Under the pieces are notes generated by a model, which did no database searches, was not told the origin of the DNA, and saw nothing but the letters and a program-made list of their open reading frames with translations. A stretch of DNA of 64,000 nt from Dromaius novaehollandiae (lineage: Eukaryota; Chordata; Aves; Casuariiformes; Dromaiidae), in contig NC_088102.1 of the NCBI RefSeq assembly GCF_036370855.1, positions 35,997,835 to 36,061,834 of the forward strand, written 5' to 3'. Numbering within the stretch: the first letter of the stretch is position 1; each line of letters opens with the position of its first letter. Below are positions 26,458 through 38,800 of the stretch, piece by piece. The position numbers and the translations under genes are program-made.

Positions 26458-29334
26458 GGAATGAGCAAGAATTCTGTTTTTTTCTACCTACCACTTCAGG
26501 AACTGTTGTATTAATATTAACTCAGAGAAGTGGAGAGCTGATACTAAAGGAGCACAGTTGTTTAAGAGCTCTTTCCTTCCTATAATACCGTAGCCATTTT
26601 TGTCACACTGGATTTCAAATACAAAATGCAGAACTTCTACGCAGTCCACATAAGGTTTTGTCTCAACCAAAAAAGAGATTCAGCTTCTTCTTTCCTGCAA
26701 AAAACTTTTTTTTTTTTAAATCTGGTATTCTGTTTTTACCTAGATATTGCCAGGAAAAACAGAAAGAACAGATAAGATTTGATTTTTTAAAGAGGGCAAT
26801 GGAAAATAAACAAAACAAAACAAAGCCCTGAACCAACACGAAAGCCTTTCAAACCTTCTTACATAATTAGATAGCGCTCCTTCCTTTATTACTCCTTAAT
26901 TTTTTTCTTTTGCTACAAGCAGCAAGTGGCAGAGTCAGGAGAAGGCCCACGTTTCTTGAGGTCCAGCTGCCTACTTGAATCAGTAAGCTAACGTTGCCTG
27001 CACCGCGGGTGCTGTACGAAAGCTCCCAAACTGCCGTGCAGAACCCCTTTCTCTTTTAGCCTGCTGAGAAACGGTAACATCCCCAGTTACAGGTGGTTCC
27101 CAGCAACAAACCACTTTTCATTATAGCAAGAAAAGAGTGAAGAGACTATTTTGATGGAACCGTATATATCTATATGTATCTTAATAGCGTTATGTAATCT
27201 GTCTGAAATGTTACTGTCAGCGTGTGGGATGTAGCAAGGAGTGGGAAAGGAGTCTTTCAGTTTTACAGCATAACTGGAAACTGCATTTCATAGCTGTCAT
27301 ATCGCTGGAGCGAAAAACATGTCAAGCTCCTTCGATGACTCCTTTCATAATACCCAGTTACGACTTTAGACTAAGGGCTGCTTATACCCACACAAACTCA
27401 GTTTGCTTAGCTGAGTCACTTCGTGTATCACGTTTCTCCAGAACTATCCTGAAAGCAAAGTATATCAGCAAACACCTCCTTTCCTTACAGCTACAGATTG
27501 GTAAGACAGCCTTTCCACAGAAGAAAAAGAAAAGCAAATGCATGTGGGCAGAGGAATTTTTCATGGGTATTTTATGGCTCTCATTTTCTTGTTATATTAT
27601 TCTATAGCCATCGAATACATAAGATGCATCAAGAATATTGTGAAAAGTGTTACAAAAAGTTAGGTTGACAAATGATACTTCCGCATTTAGCATGAAGGAT
27701 CGTATTTGTCCAGCCGTCAAGCTTCACCCTAATAAAACAAGGTTTTTTTTTTTTTTTTAATCACTTTTGAAAAATAGTCACATATGGATTGTATTATATG
27801 TGTAGGTGTTTTGGGGCCAGAGAATATATTTTGTTCTATTTCTGCAGCATGTAGTACAGTGGAATTGTGGTCTGTGACCGTGGCTTCTAGGTGCAGGCAT
27901 CATTACAAGCCCACAGCCTGAAGCTACGCGTATTATATTCTAAACAAGAAAGCTTTTCAGACATACCAGGAGGCCATATTTTTCAGAGTAGGATCCTAGA
28001 CTTTAAAGTATTTAGATGCTTAAAGTTAGTGATTTTATCTTGAAACCTGTTTTTCTTTTGACTTCCATTGTTTTATTTCTGAACATTTGCAAATTAATGT
28101 ATGTGTATTTCCAGATGAAATGACATTTTGAAATTTGGGCGGGGGGTCAAAATATTTCATTTTCAAAGAAACCCAAAATAAACATTTCCCTTGCTTAATT
28201 TTCCTCTCATTCAGCTGATGAAAATCTATACATTAAAAGGATGTTCTGTCAGCCTGAATCTAAAATACTGTTTTTCAGTAAGTATGACATTCATGCAATG
28301 CTTTCTTCTCAGTCTGCGAGGTGAAGCCCCCCAGACACATGGATATCAATTCCAAAATTCAAATAAGACGAAGATTTCAATTTCTTAATTAAATTGAATC
28401 TTGCTAGAGTGAAGCACAAAATGATACACAGACCACTCAACGCATGCTAAATATAATATTCCTTATTCTCCAATTCATGGATTACTTCTGAGACACTACT
28501 CATCTCACCTCCCTGGAAAGCCAGGGGAACCGGCTCTGCATACCCCCAGAAGGCTGACAGCCCGCCCAACGTGGAGATCCTCACCTCTGAGAGCGTGTGC
28601 TGCAAAACGCAGTCCTGAAACAAGCCCTCTGTGAAGCGCACGCATCTTTCGTCACACCAACTAACCATTGCACCGACCCGCGTCACCCTGCCCCGCCACC
28701 GCACACCTTCACGTCCCTCCGCGGGTGGCAGATGGCAAAGCAGCGGGCAACAGGGACAGTCAAAACTCGCTTCTAACGTGGTCGCCAGCTCAAAGAGAAG
28801 AGCTAAGGTGGTGCTGGGCAGAAAGCTCGTTCCTTAACATTTTGCTCCCTGATTTTTCAGAAGTTCTTGCACCACTGCAATCTCGAAAGGCAGAAAGCAC
28901 AGCAAAACATCACTACCTCTGTATTAACAAGAAGTTGAGGCACATGGGTAAGCAGGTATATAGATGCATATATTCATCTATTCTGCTTTTCTGCTTCAAA
29001 ACACATAAAGAGAGTGGTTTGACACTACTCCTTTTGAATGTTACCAGAAGGAAGGAGTATCTCAAGTTGCTGCCTTATATAAAACACTGAAACCATGGGC
29101 GATTTTGTCACCAATGGCTGAATTTTATGTATTCTTTTACGTTTTTTTTTTCCTGTAAATTAGTGCCAGATTCACAGCCCTGTCAACCAAGCTCCTTCCT
29201 CTTCTTCAGAGAAGAGTTCAGAATACCAACTAAAGCCGTTCAGATGTGCCCAGTCTCCCCCAGACAGCTTGCCTTACATCTGACCTAGAAGAACATGCCT
29301 AGGAGTGAGAGACATTTGATTTCTAGGCATATTA

Positions 29335-29424
29335 GGGCCAGATTCTCAGCTGGCATAAATCAGCTACATCTCCCTGAAGTTATTATTAGCTATTGCAATT
29401 CATTGAAGAAAAGGATCTGGCCCC
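29335..29424. repeat. Decayed palindromic element with inverted ends (MITE-like)
   Basis: The left end reads GGGCCAGATTCTCAGCTGGC and the right end AAAGGATCTGGCCCC, whose reverse complement starts GGGGCCAGATCC. The two ends therefore form terminal inverted repeats around a roughly palindromic 90-bp body. The left arm, GGGCCAGATTCTCAGCTGG followed by TAAATCAG, is characteristic of an old palindromic repeat scattered through sauropsid genomes. No coding capacity is present, and the flanks show no clear target duplication. Confidence 0.7.
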
Positions 29425-32400
29425 TGTCAGTCTTTGGCTCCTCTGCAAAGGCTTTTAACAAGGTGCCAACTGTCCTGACAATGAGGATATATTGAGTAGC
29501 TCTCAAGTTAGCAGCAGCAGACATGAGCCCGGCCCAATAACATTTTCTCTCTGCAAGAATTAAGTACAGCGCTTCTTTTAAGTTTAAAACAATTCTTACT
29601 GTTCCACTAAAACAAAGAGCAACTCATACAATGAATACCAGCAAGAAATGGGAGAGGAAATTTAAAAAACAAAAGCAAAAAACCCCAAAACAATAGTGAG
29701 CGGGTAGTTGAATCCAGTCAGGTTCATAGTACACACAGTTACGACCCTGTGACATCCAAACTCTTCAGCTCAAACCCACACCACAAAAATAGGCATGTTC
29801 CCCCTAGGCTTCTGCTCATACTAAGTAATTACACAAAATATCCCCAGCAGAACTGCAGCTCCAGTTAGCGGCACTAGCTAGAGCATCGACAGAATTTGAA
29901 ATGTGGATAAGGCTGAGGGTGGGAGGAAAGGGAAGGCGATTTTCTTTTAAGCAGTGGGTGCCTGTTTAGCCAGGAGACAACAGAACCTGGTCTCTGGATG
30001 AGGTCTCATCTTTGGAGTAAATTCTGAGAATGTTTCATTAAAGAGTCCCGCAGTAAAAGTGATACAAACTTCCAAGCTGGAAATGATCTGGATACCTGAT
30101 GTCAACAGAACAACAAGTCTTTCCCACCTCCCCTCAATCACAAAGAAATAAAAATAGACATAAGTTTTTCTTCCTTTTTACAAAGTCTTTTTTTCCCCCT
30201 AATTCTACCTTCATTCAGCCCAAGCAAGCAAACACAACTAAAATGAAGCACTTTTTTTGGTCCCCAGTTGGCTTATTTTTACAAATGAGCAAGCACAAAT
30301 CTTGCAGGAATACTTCTACTTTGCAATGATCAGAAAATCCTGAAGATTTGTCTTTCTGGACCTGAGATGCTAGACTTGAAACACTGTGGATTAAACAGAG
30401 GAAAATAAAGCAAACGGGAAAGTACGGCAGGGAGCATTCACCAGCAAGAAATCAGGAGAGGTCTTGAGGAGGAAATACAGCTTCCACATCAGGAAACACA
30501 CCCTAGAAAATATCTTGGTTTGTGTTAAGTTAAGCTGAGACCTACTCCCTATCCGCCTTTCCAGCCAGACGCTCGAGAGCGGCGAGGCACTGAGCAGCGG
30601 AGATGACCACCCTCCAACAGACGCCTGCAAGCATCGTCGCCTAGCGAGGTGAACGCCAGAGCTGCGTGTGAGCTACATCCCAGAAAAACACAGCGAAGAG
30701 GCAGCTCGCCTGCAGACCAACGGTGACCCATGGAAATACACGCGGCGCCAGTGCCGACATCGGGCACAGGCAGGAGCAGCGGCTCAGGGCAATTGCAGAA
30801 AGAGCTTCCTCCCACAGCAGCCAAACAGGTGCACTACGCAGCTTTCTCGGAGAAGGAGAAAGACAGAGGGGAGAGGAGGGGAATAGCCCCTTTACCTACA
30901 CATGTGAGTACAGCTACTAGCTTACCAAGAGAAAAAGAAAACGAGCATAAAGTCTGCTGACATGCTGAGGGGTGAGACTTGTAGCTTTCTGTCTGGACTC
31001 ACAAGGGAAGCGCCCTAGCTAATTACAAACATCCATGAAGGTTAATAGCACTTTTCTGAGCAAATTAAAGAAAAATCCTGAAAACTACCGAAGCCTCTCT
31101 TTCCATCCATCTACATGTCACTTACTGTGATTTTTTGCCAGTAATCCTTCCTCCCCACTGTAACCGAACTGCAGCAGCCCCTGCACACTTGCACATTTTC
31201 TGCCTCATGCTGCCACCTGCCATTACACCACAGCTGCTTGCCCTTTTGCTTCTGCAGCACTTACACGCACTGCTGGCCAAGCAACTGAGGAGATTTTTTT
31301 TTCCCCCAGGTTATCACTAAGCACAGGTGCCTTGTTTTCTGATTTAAGGCAACGGGCCCAATTTACTAACGTGCTGAGCGCTCCTCTCTGCAGCTGGCAC
31401 TAATTGGTGCCATGCTCTGCCCTTGAAGAGCAAGCTGTTGCTAAATACTCTGAAAATTCAGAAGCTAGGCATCTTGCCTAAAACAGCATCCCGAAAGTAG
31501 TAGGTCCGTGGGTGTTAGCTTGTCCTCCACATCTACATAAACCAGGCCAACAGCAATCTCCGTTTGCCAGGCGAGATCCGCAGCGCTTACAAGAGGCCCA
31601 AGGCATGCGATGCCACCTGCACCGCCGGCTCCCGGCGGCCGCGGCCCGTCGGGGGCGCTTGTGCCCCGCGGGCCGGCAGCGCCCCGGGCACCGCCGCTGC
31701 GCCGTGCCCCCCGCCCCAGCCCCGGCCGCGCGGCCTCCCCGCTCGGTCAGCGGAGGGGTCAGCCGGCATCTCGGGCCGCTGCTGCTCCGGGCGCCTCCTG
31801 CCCTCCGCGGCGTCGCGACCCTCCGCGTTACCGGCCGCGGCGAGGCGAGAGCCGGTGCCGGAGCGCTCGGGCGCCGGGGGTGCTCGGGCGAAGCCGGGCG
31901 GCCGCACAGCGGGGCGGGGCTCTCCGGGCTCTCCCGCGGCCGAAGGGCTCCGCTCCGCAGACGCGCGGCCCCGCCAGCTGCCGCCGCGCAGCCCGTCGGC
32001 GCTGGCCCGCGCTTGGCGGCCGCTTGGCCAGCGCAGGGCCGCCGCCTTCCCCGCCCGTCGCGGGCACGTGCGGAGCCCGCAGCCTCCGCGGGAGACGCCG
32101 TGACGGGAGGGGAAAGTCCCAGCCTAGGTGTCCCGCCTCTCGCGGAGCTAGAAAAATATCCCTCATTGATAAAGAGCTACGAGCACGGACGCAGATCGGC
32201 AGCCACATGTTTTAATCCCCTCCCTCTCCGCCCCGGTTTTATTGACAAAGCTGCCTAAGTCCGGGCACATTTGCGGAAGGCAAACCCCAGAAGTTGCAAG
32301 TTACGCTGGGGAGGCTCGGGAAGCTCGCTGCCTCCCCGCTGGCCAAAGCAGGCCGGGCGAGGGGCTGCCAGCGCCGGCTGTGCCCGCGGAAGCCGCCGCC

Positions 32401-32576
32401 CGGCCTGCTCTCGGGGCAGGGCAGCGCCCCTGCGCCCGGGCGGCTCTCGGCGCGGCTGACGGCCCAGCGCGGCATGAATGGAAGGGGAGCGGGGCGGGGG
32501 GAGAGGGAGGGGGAAGATATTTAACTCTTCTTAAATGTCATTCTTTAATGGGGATGGAAAATGTGAATTTTCTGTG

Positions 32577-32815
32577 CATTCCAGGAACAATTCCTTGGGG
32601 GGGGGGGTGACCTTTAGCACTGACTCTCTTAAGAGAGGAGAGTAGCCGAGTGTTTATCTGGATGACTGAAAGCTTTCCCTGGTGGAAGTTTATGGAAGTG
32701 TTAAAGGGGGCGGATAACACGGGCTTTGGAGGCGCTTGTCCAATGATCTGGAGGGGCTTGGAGTGCAGATCTCAGCTGGCAGGCATTTAAATGGGAGACA
32801 GCTCGGCGCTGCTGC
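32577..32815 (+). promoter_or_regulatory. GREM1: GREM1 proximal promoter (inferred)
   Basis: In the AT-balanced gap of the island lie a TEAD-type CATTCCA (32577-32583), a TGACCT nuclear-receptor half site near 32607, a GC box GGGGGCGG (32706-32713), a CCAAT box (32740-32744), an E-box CAGCTG (32773-32778) and a TATA-like ATTTAAAT (32785-32792). The spacing from the TATA-like box puts transcription start near 32815, in good agreement with a short exon 1 ending at 32952. Individual factor sites are short motifs and not proven. Confidence 0.6.
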
Positions 32816-32952
32816 AATTTGTAGGCAGGATCCGAGGCTCCCTCTCTATGGACTCCCGGGCCGCTGCGGGCTCCCACGCCACCCGCTCCGCCGAGTGACC
32901 CGCCGCGCCGCGCCGAGGAGCCGCCGCGCCGGGGGCCGCCGCCGCCGCGCAG
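32815..32952 (+). other. GREM1: GREM1 exon 1, non-coding (5' UTR)
   Basis: The 3' border is a strong donor, CGCGCAG|gtgagccg. As I recall it, human GREM1 also has a GC-rich non-coding first exon ending in CAG, with the start codon one base into exon 2; the bird exon 2 begins the same way. The 5' border is inferred from the TATA-like box. Splicing to 39636 yields the context GCGCAGGATGG around the start codon, with A at -3 and G at +4, a good initiation context. The exon contains an upstream ORF (32848-32898). Confidence 0.75.
32848..32898 (+). other. Upstream ORF in GREM1 5' UTR
   Basis: ATG at 32848 opens a 16-codon frame (MDSRAAAGSHATRSAE) closed by TGA at 32896-32898, 54 nt before the exon end. 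It would lie in the leader if transcription starts near 32815. The context of its ATG (TCTCTATGG) has T at -3 and G at +4, a moderate to weak site. The peptide has no known function; any effect would be through ribosome occupancy. Confidence 0.5.
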
Positions 32953-33966
32953 GTGAGCCGCGCCGCGCCGCGCCGGGCGCCAGTGTCTGCGGGAGGAAAA
33001 ATTTGCAATGCCCTTCTCCCACCTTCGGGGGGGATGGGAGGAGCCTTTCCTCGGTGCCGCGCAGCACCCGCGGGCGCCTTAATGTAGCCGAGAGTGACTC
33101 CCGTCCCGTCCCGTCCCGCCTGCCAGACGGAGCGGGGCAGACACCGCGGTGTTTCCGCCGCGGTACTGGGGATTAGGGCGCTGTTACACCCCTCTCCCTA
33201 CACAAACACGGGGATTGCAAAAGCCCGGTCAGCTCTGCCTCTCATCTCCGCCTACAGCATCAGTCCCGACAAATTGGATGCGGCGCCCAGCCGGCACACG
33301 GCAAAACCCCGGCCCGGCCTCTGCGCGCAGCGGGGCGGGGGCAGCTCCCAGGTGCGGCCGCGCCGCTGCCCGCCCCGTCCCGTCGCGTCCCGCCCGGCCG
33401 AGCCCGCCTCGCTGGGCCCGCTCCGGAGCGGCGCGCCGGCCCCGGGTGCCGTCGGGGGAGGCACGGCGGCTCTGTCGCCGCGCTCAGCTCCTCTCCTCTC
33501 CTCTCCCCCTGCCTTTCCCTCCGCCGCCTCCCCGGTCCTCCCCTCCCACCTGACCCGGAGCCCTCAGGGGTTCTGCTGCCCCGACGGCTCGCTGCCTCTT
33601 GCGGCCGCCGCTCCCGTAGCGCCTCCTTTCCCCTGCTAACGGGCCCCGGGAAGCAGCGCGCAGCGCGGGCGCTGCGACGGCGCCTGGCCCGGCCGGGGCT
33701 GCCCGTCCCCCGCGGAGCCCGTCCCGCAGCGCGCCCGCCCGCGGGGCGCGGAGCCCCGCTGGCCCGAGCTCGCCTGCGCGGCGGGACGGGGCGGCCGCAG
33801 GGGAAGGTTTGTTCCCTCGCCCGACCCCGACCGAAGACGGTGCCCTGGAGCGAGGCCCGGCGGCTCGGCAGTCACCTCCACGGGGCTCGCCCTCCGCCGG
33901 GCGCGCCCGCCGGCACCAGCCTCCCGGGAAGGCACCCCGGCCGCTGCCGCCGGCCCGCCGCGCGCA

Positions 33967-34002
33967 GTGTCCGTGTCCGTGTCCGTGTCCGTGTCCGTGT
34001 CC
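33967..34002 (+). repeat. (GTGTCC)6 hexamer array
   Basis: Six perfect tandem copies of GTGTCC within the CpG island, about 1 kb into GREM1 intron 1. Perfect copies suggest a young, probably length-variable array. Confidence 0.97.
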
Positions 34003-35494
34003 GCGCCCGCGGGGGGTCGGGCCCAGCCGGCGGCCTCGCTGCCCCGACGGCCCCGCTGATCCCGCAGCGCTGCTGTGCGCAGCCGACCGGGGTGCGTTCA
34101 GTGACAGCCCCGTCTTACTGCGGCGGGGCCCTCCCGTCCCGACCCGTCCCATGCGGGGCCGGGCGGCGGGGAAGGGGCGCGGGCCGCCCCCAGCGCCCCT
34201 CCGCGCCGCGCTGCGCGGCCGCTGCCCCTTCTTCTTAGCCCCGACGTCCCTCCCTGGCCGTCGGCAGCGACTGCCGCCTCGCTCCCGGTTTCCTGTTTTC
34301 AGTTCCTCCCGCTGAAATGAGCGCAAGCCACCCCGCTTCGCTAGTCAGCCCGGGGACGCGGTAAGGCACGGGAAAACCTCTTCTCGCCTAACGCAGACGT
34401 CCCTGAAACACCGACGTGCAGTCTGGCCCGTGCTGCCTGCTAAAATGCTGCTGCGTTTAGTTACACATTTGGTGAGACGTGCGGAGACCTTTGGGTCTAG
34501 TGCCAGTAAACCCTGCGCCACAGCTCGCTTTCAACTACACGTGATGATTTGTAAGGAGAGAAACTGCCGCTTTCTTTCCCCGCTTCGCACTGTGCAGAAA
34601 CAGCCTGAGATGCAACGAAGTAGCATGCAGCTGTTGAGACACTACAGAAACCGTGAAGGGCGTCTGTGCCTGCATCTTTCTGTTCCTCTTTAAGACAGTC
34701 CGAGCTGTGCTAGGGCATTTATTTTTCTCACAGCGGTGTCACTGAGACAGGCACAGCTTCCCCTGAAGACTCTCTCCCTTTCAGCACGCATCGCTGTTCG
34801 CGGTAGCAAACCTGTTTTGGTGTTTTTACAGATCTGTGAGCAAATCTCTTTGGAGGGAGCTTCAAGAGTGAATCTGTGTAACTCCATGGGCACCTCCGGG
34901 GCGATCAGAGTTTGGGTTTGGCAACAGCCATGCCCACCATGATGTGCAGCTTCCCCTTAACCCTGTAGGATGTCCTACAGAGAGATACTTCCTGAAAGGT
35001 GGAATTTTTGAAGTTCTCAGTTTTCTTTTTCCTGTACTGCTCTCTGTGTTCATTGCACTTCTCAGAAAAGCCGTCTCCTTGGCTCACAAGAAGGAATCAT
35101 CTGAAATGGTCATGTATCCAAATTCTACCAAGGAGAGATGTTAGTTTTGCTAGCTTGGTCTTGGAAAACATTATGGTTCTCTAGGAATTGCCATTGCCAT
35201 GCCTTTTTGTGTATTTAAAAATACAGATCGATGGACTATAAAAACATTACGTAAGAATATTTCTGTAATTCATATGTAATAAACCAGGCATAGAATTATT
35301 CTGATCCTTTGGGACATAAACTACTTCGATTTTCTCAATAGTTCAAGTGTTGTGTTTTGTCTCTTTGGCTGGTATTAGAAGCCACCAAGTATGTCTATTT
35401 TATTAAGGTCTTCTGCAGATGATTTTTCATGTTTTCTGTGCAGCACATGAGTCCATGGCTTATCATAATATTTTCCTAATAAATATGGTTCACA

Positions 35495-35565
35495 GATGAA
35501 ATTTTGGGCCTACTGAAGTCTGTGAGAATTTTGCTGTGTATTTCAACAGAACGAGGATCCCATCC
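35495..35565. repeat. Decayed palindromic repeat
   Basis: Left part GATGAAATTTTGGGCCTACT and right part AACGAGGATCCCATCC are imperfect inverted copies around AGAATTTTGCTGTGTATTTC. This fits the sauropsid palindromic repeat family with GTGAAATCCTGGCCCCATTG ends. The fragment is degenerate and non-coding. Confidence 0.5.
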
Positions 35566-35857
35566 AGCATGTTTAAACATGTTGCTCTGTGCTAAAAATT
35601 TCAGTAATAACTTATGACTCTGCCTTGGAACTCGTAGGGCAATGCTGTTTATAAATTGACATTTGGAGATTCTTAATTTATAGGAGAAAACATCTAAACT
35701 AAAAATTTACAACTTAATTGTATTAAGTAATAAAATAGAAAGGGATTTTGCTTCTATATGAACTGATGCTAGTATTAATCCACAAAATTCCTCATCTGCC
35801 TTAGATGATTAGATCTCAGACTCTAGAATATCCACAGATTTGGTTATATAATTGTCA

Positions 35858-35890
35858 GGGCCTAATTCTGCTCCTGTTTGAAGTCAACAA
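35858..35890. repeat. Fragment of decayed palindromic repeat
   Basis: GGGCCTAATTCTGCTCCTGT followed by TTGAAGTCAACA resembles one arm of an old repeat of the type GGGCCTGATTCTGCTCCCAT. Only one arm is clear. Confidence 0.4.
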
Positions 35891-38800
35891 TAAAATCGAT
35901 GATGATGAAAGTAGAACTCTGAACTCAGCAGTGAAGTTTAGAAAGAATAGATTTTTGAAGTACTTTGTTATTCTTTAGAAAAATAAATGTTAATGCTCTG
36001 GATCTCTCAGTGGATTTGCAGGAAAATAAGTACGAACTGAACTTGGCATTTTGTTCGTAGTCATCACTCAGTTCAAAGGGTTCTCAAATCAGCATTCTGA
36101 TTTTGCCAATGCCTCTGCAAAAGCCAGTATCATCCAATTCGCTCTTGAAATTTTTGCAGAAATTTTGAATATAATATTTTACAGCCTGATTCTGCACAGC
36201 TCCTACCCAAGCTCTGGTGTTATTACTTGTTCAGAGTTACGGGTGTGAAAAAGAGAAGAACATTTACTTAAGGAGGGTTTTCTTTTTGATAACACTTTGG
36301 GTATGATGACACTGATTTTGTCACTTTATCTTGTACTGTTCCTTGTTCTGATTTTTTACAGTAATAAAAAAAGATGTTAAGGAACTCTTTCTGAAACACT
36401 AATTCATAGAAGGATGAATCATTCCTGTCCATAACGTAGCCAGAGGTGTAGTCCTCTCTCGTAAGCAAATACCCTGCTTTGGGACCAGAGATGGTGCAGA
36501 ATCTGGGCATTGCATTTTGGCTGCTTTCCTTACTGAGGCATAGCACCTCCTTTTTCTTTGCAAATTGGCTTTTTAAAAAAATAATATTAATTTTTAATAA
36601 GGGTTTAATAAATTACTATCAAAGAAGGTTTCTGCTTGAGCCCCTATTGGGGTCATGAAGCTCACACAACCGCTATATGCGGGTCTATACTTAAACTGTA
36701 ATTTAGCCCCAAATGATTGGATTACTTTTGCTCTTAGACATACTTTGGAAGTGACCATAACAAACATTTTTGCTGAGCTGCTAATTTTCATTTGAATCAC
36801 AATCTCTTTTCTATGCATCCAGTATAGTCTCCACCTTTAAGGTTGTAAACCAACACAGTGAAAAATTTTCTTTCCTCCCCCATTTTAGGATTATATTTAA
36901 ATACATGCTTACATTTTCTTAAGGTTAAATAAATGCTTAATAAAGATGCATGAATTTGGGAGACAGATCTTACAATTGTAAACATTACCATCGAGTTTTC
37001 CCTAGATTCCTGTCCCAAAGTACACTTCATTTTCAGATGACTAGACCTTAAATGACTGTGTAACCAGCTGTGCATTTATGAAACAAAAAGGTGGAGCACT
37101 ATAACCTGTTTTAGAAATAAAAGTGGTTCAGGAATATGTGTATTGGCAAAACATCAACTGAATTATGGGACACTAAACAAATACCTGAAGTTTCCCGGCA
37201 CTGCTTAGAAACTGGCGTTTTATTTTCTGTTGCATGCATGGCTTTTTTTCCTTAAGGCTCTGGTGCCATGTTGAGTAAATTAATATTGATATTAAAATAC
37301 TGTCGGCATACAGTGTCGGTACACAGTCACCAGAGAAATGGAAACAGCTCTGGAAGAAGTCATTCTCATCTCGAGGAAATAAGCACTGTTTTATAACTGT
37401 CCTAGTCTTTAAAAATTTTTTTTAAAGAACAGTAAAGTTAAAAAGAAACGTGTTTAAATAAAATTGAGATTGTAACAGAAAAAAGACAGCGAAAGTGCAG
37501 TCCAAGCTCACATGTGATACTATGCTGTGTGGGTCTTCAATTACAATTCCCAATGGCTTTTTTTCTTTCTGTGTCAGAGCTGTTAGGCTATTAAAATCGT
37601 GTGTTCTTTCTGTACAACTTTTCATTTAGATGTTAAAAGCAGCCCTTCCGCGTTGTCTGTGGGAGCCGGTTATAGTGTCATTTTTACACCCCTCTCTTCA
37701 CGCCTGAATCTCCTTCCAAGTGCACTGGTACATAAACCCACACAAATAAAACAAATGCATATACTTATCACGCATATTATAAATTCTAGGTACGCTAACA
37801 ATCCATAGACAAACACAATACTATATTCACAAGCAAGTCCCTAAATATGATGGAGAGCTCCTGTAACACTTTTCCACCATTATAGCTCCTTTCCCAGCCC
37901 CTTCAGTGAGAAGGGCTTTTTGAACAGCATAATACAAATTTTATTTTGATTTGGTGACTGGAAAGACCTAGTAACTGAGAAGTTAGTTAACATACGCCTT
38001 TTGCAGCAGTAACAGTCATCCTGAGCCACTCCTGAGGCTCTACATTGCCCCTGCAGAGTTGGCATCCAGCTGCTTTTCTGCCCAGTTACGTCGCTTTAGG
38101 CAGAGCAGGTAAAATAGTACAGGAAATTCCCCTTAGTTTCATGTATGTTTGCTGGTTAGTAACATAAGCAAAACTCTTCAGTTGAGAAACTGTTTGGCCC
38201 TTTAGTGGTAGAGCTAGTCAAATAAGGGATACAACTACAGCACTCTAAGCAGGCAGAAGAGACCAGCTTCCCCTTTTTTCTTCCCAGTTCTTCCCTTTTT
38301 AATGTATACACCTCTTTGACTGCTTGCAAAAAAACCCATGAAATAGTAGAACTGCAAAGAGCCCTTTCCAGGGGCTTTTCCCAAGCCCCCCCCCAGGAGG
38401 ATCCTGAGTCCCACCCCAACTCTCCGAGCCATCTTGCTGGCTGCCGCAGCCCTCGCGTTCTGAAACACCACGGAGAGTGTGGTGCTTGTGGAAGGTGTGA
38501 TGAGTGATGACTTTCTTCCCCGTTTGTTGGTGTCTTGAGCTGACTGAGCAGCCAGAAGATGTCAGAGCTTTGGGAACTACCAGAAATGATGGAGAAAAAC
38601 TGGACCACCAAGAACAAGGAAGGAGAGAAAGGCTATTCCTACACCAGTAATTAGGTTTGGAGCAGGAGTGCAGTTTTGAAGAACCTCATTGTCTCCACTT
38701 ACTGCGCTTGAAGTGGTTTTGTGTGCACAAACTACATTCTTGTATGCTACAACCCTTCATGACTTAATGTGATGCATGAAACACTGCTGTCCTCATATGG

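Larger units (their letters stand above)
16430..31560. other. SCG5-GREM1 intergenic interval
   Basis: About 15 kb without a supported gene. It holds a diverged tandem duplication (19997-20077), a CpG-retaining segment with a 130-codon antisense frame (20357-20749), decayed palindromic repeats (25735-25880, 29335-29424 and possibly 22690-22860), a 26-base poly(A) run (26432-26457), a CTCF-like motif (23365-23377) and a GLI-like site (30605-30613). In mammals the corresponding region contains GREM1 enhancers, so regulatory content is expected, but no individual element here is proven. Small GC-richer patches lie at about 17815-17890, 23370-23520, 28500-28800 and 30540-30860. Confidence 0.7.
31567..34330 (+). 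promoter_or_regulatory. GREM1: GREM1 CpG island (two lobes)
   Basis: CpG density rises sharply at about 31567 and falls at about 34330, against an AT-rich background on both sides. Between 32515 and 32840 the composition returns nearly to background, so the island is split into an upstream lobe (about 31600-32480) and a downstream lobe (about 32850-34330). The promoter and non-coding exon 1 of GREM1 lie at the junction. Wide islands of this kind are typical of developmental regulators under Polycomb control; that is inference here. The many long open frames on both strands (up to 280 codons) result from the scarcity of AT-rich stop codons and have no recognisable domains. Confidence 0.9.

Noticed and set aside
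28668-29090. 140-codon + strand frame upstream of GREM1
   Set aside because: No domain, and composition changes from GC-rich to AT-rich within it, which does not suggest one gene.
31512-32258. 248-codon + strand frame and overlapping frames in the upstream CpG lobe
   Set aside because: Ala/Arg/Pro/Gly-rich translation with no domain; several frames on both strands are open at once because GC-rich DNA has few stop codons.
33484-34326. 280-codon minus-strand frame in the GREM1 CpG island
   Set aside because: Same composition effect; it includes a GHGHGHGHGH stretch that is only the translated GTGTCC array.
38156-38617. 153-codon minus-strand frame in GREM1 intron 1
   Set aside because: Unstructured residue mix without motif; chance frame in a GC-richer patch.
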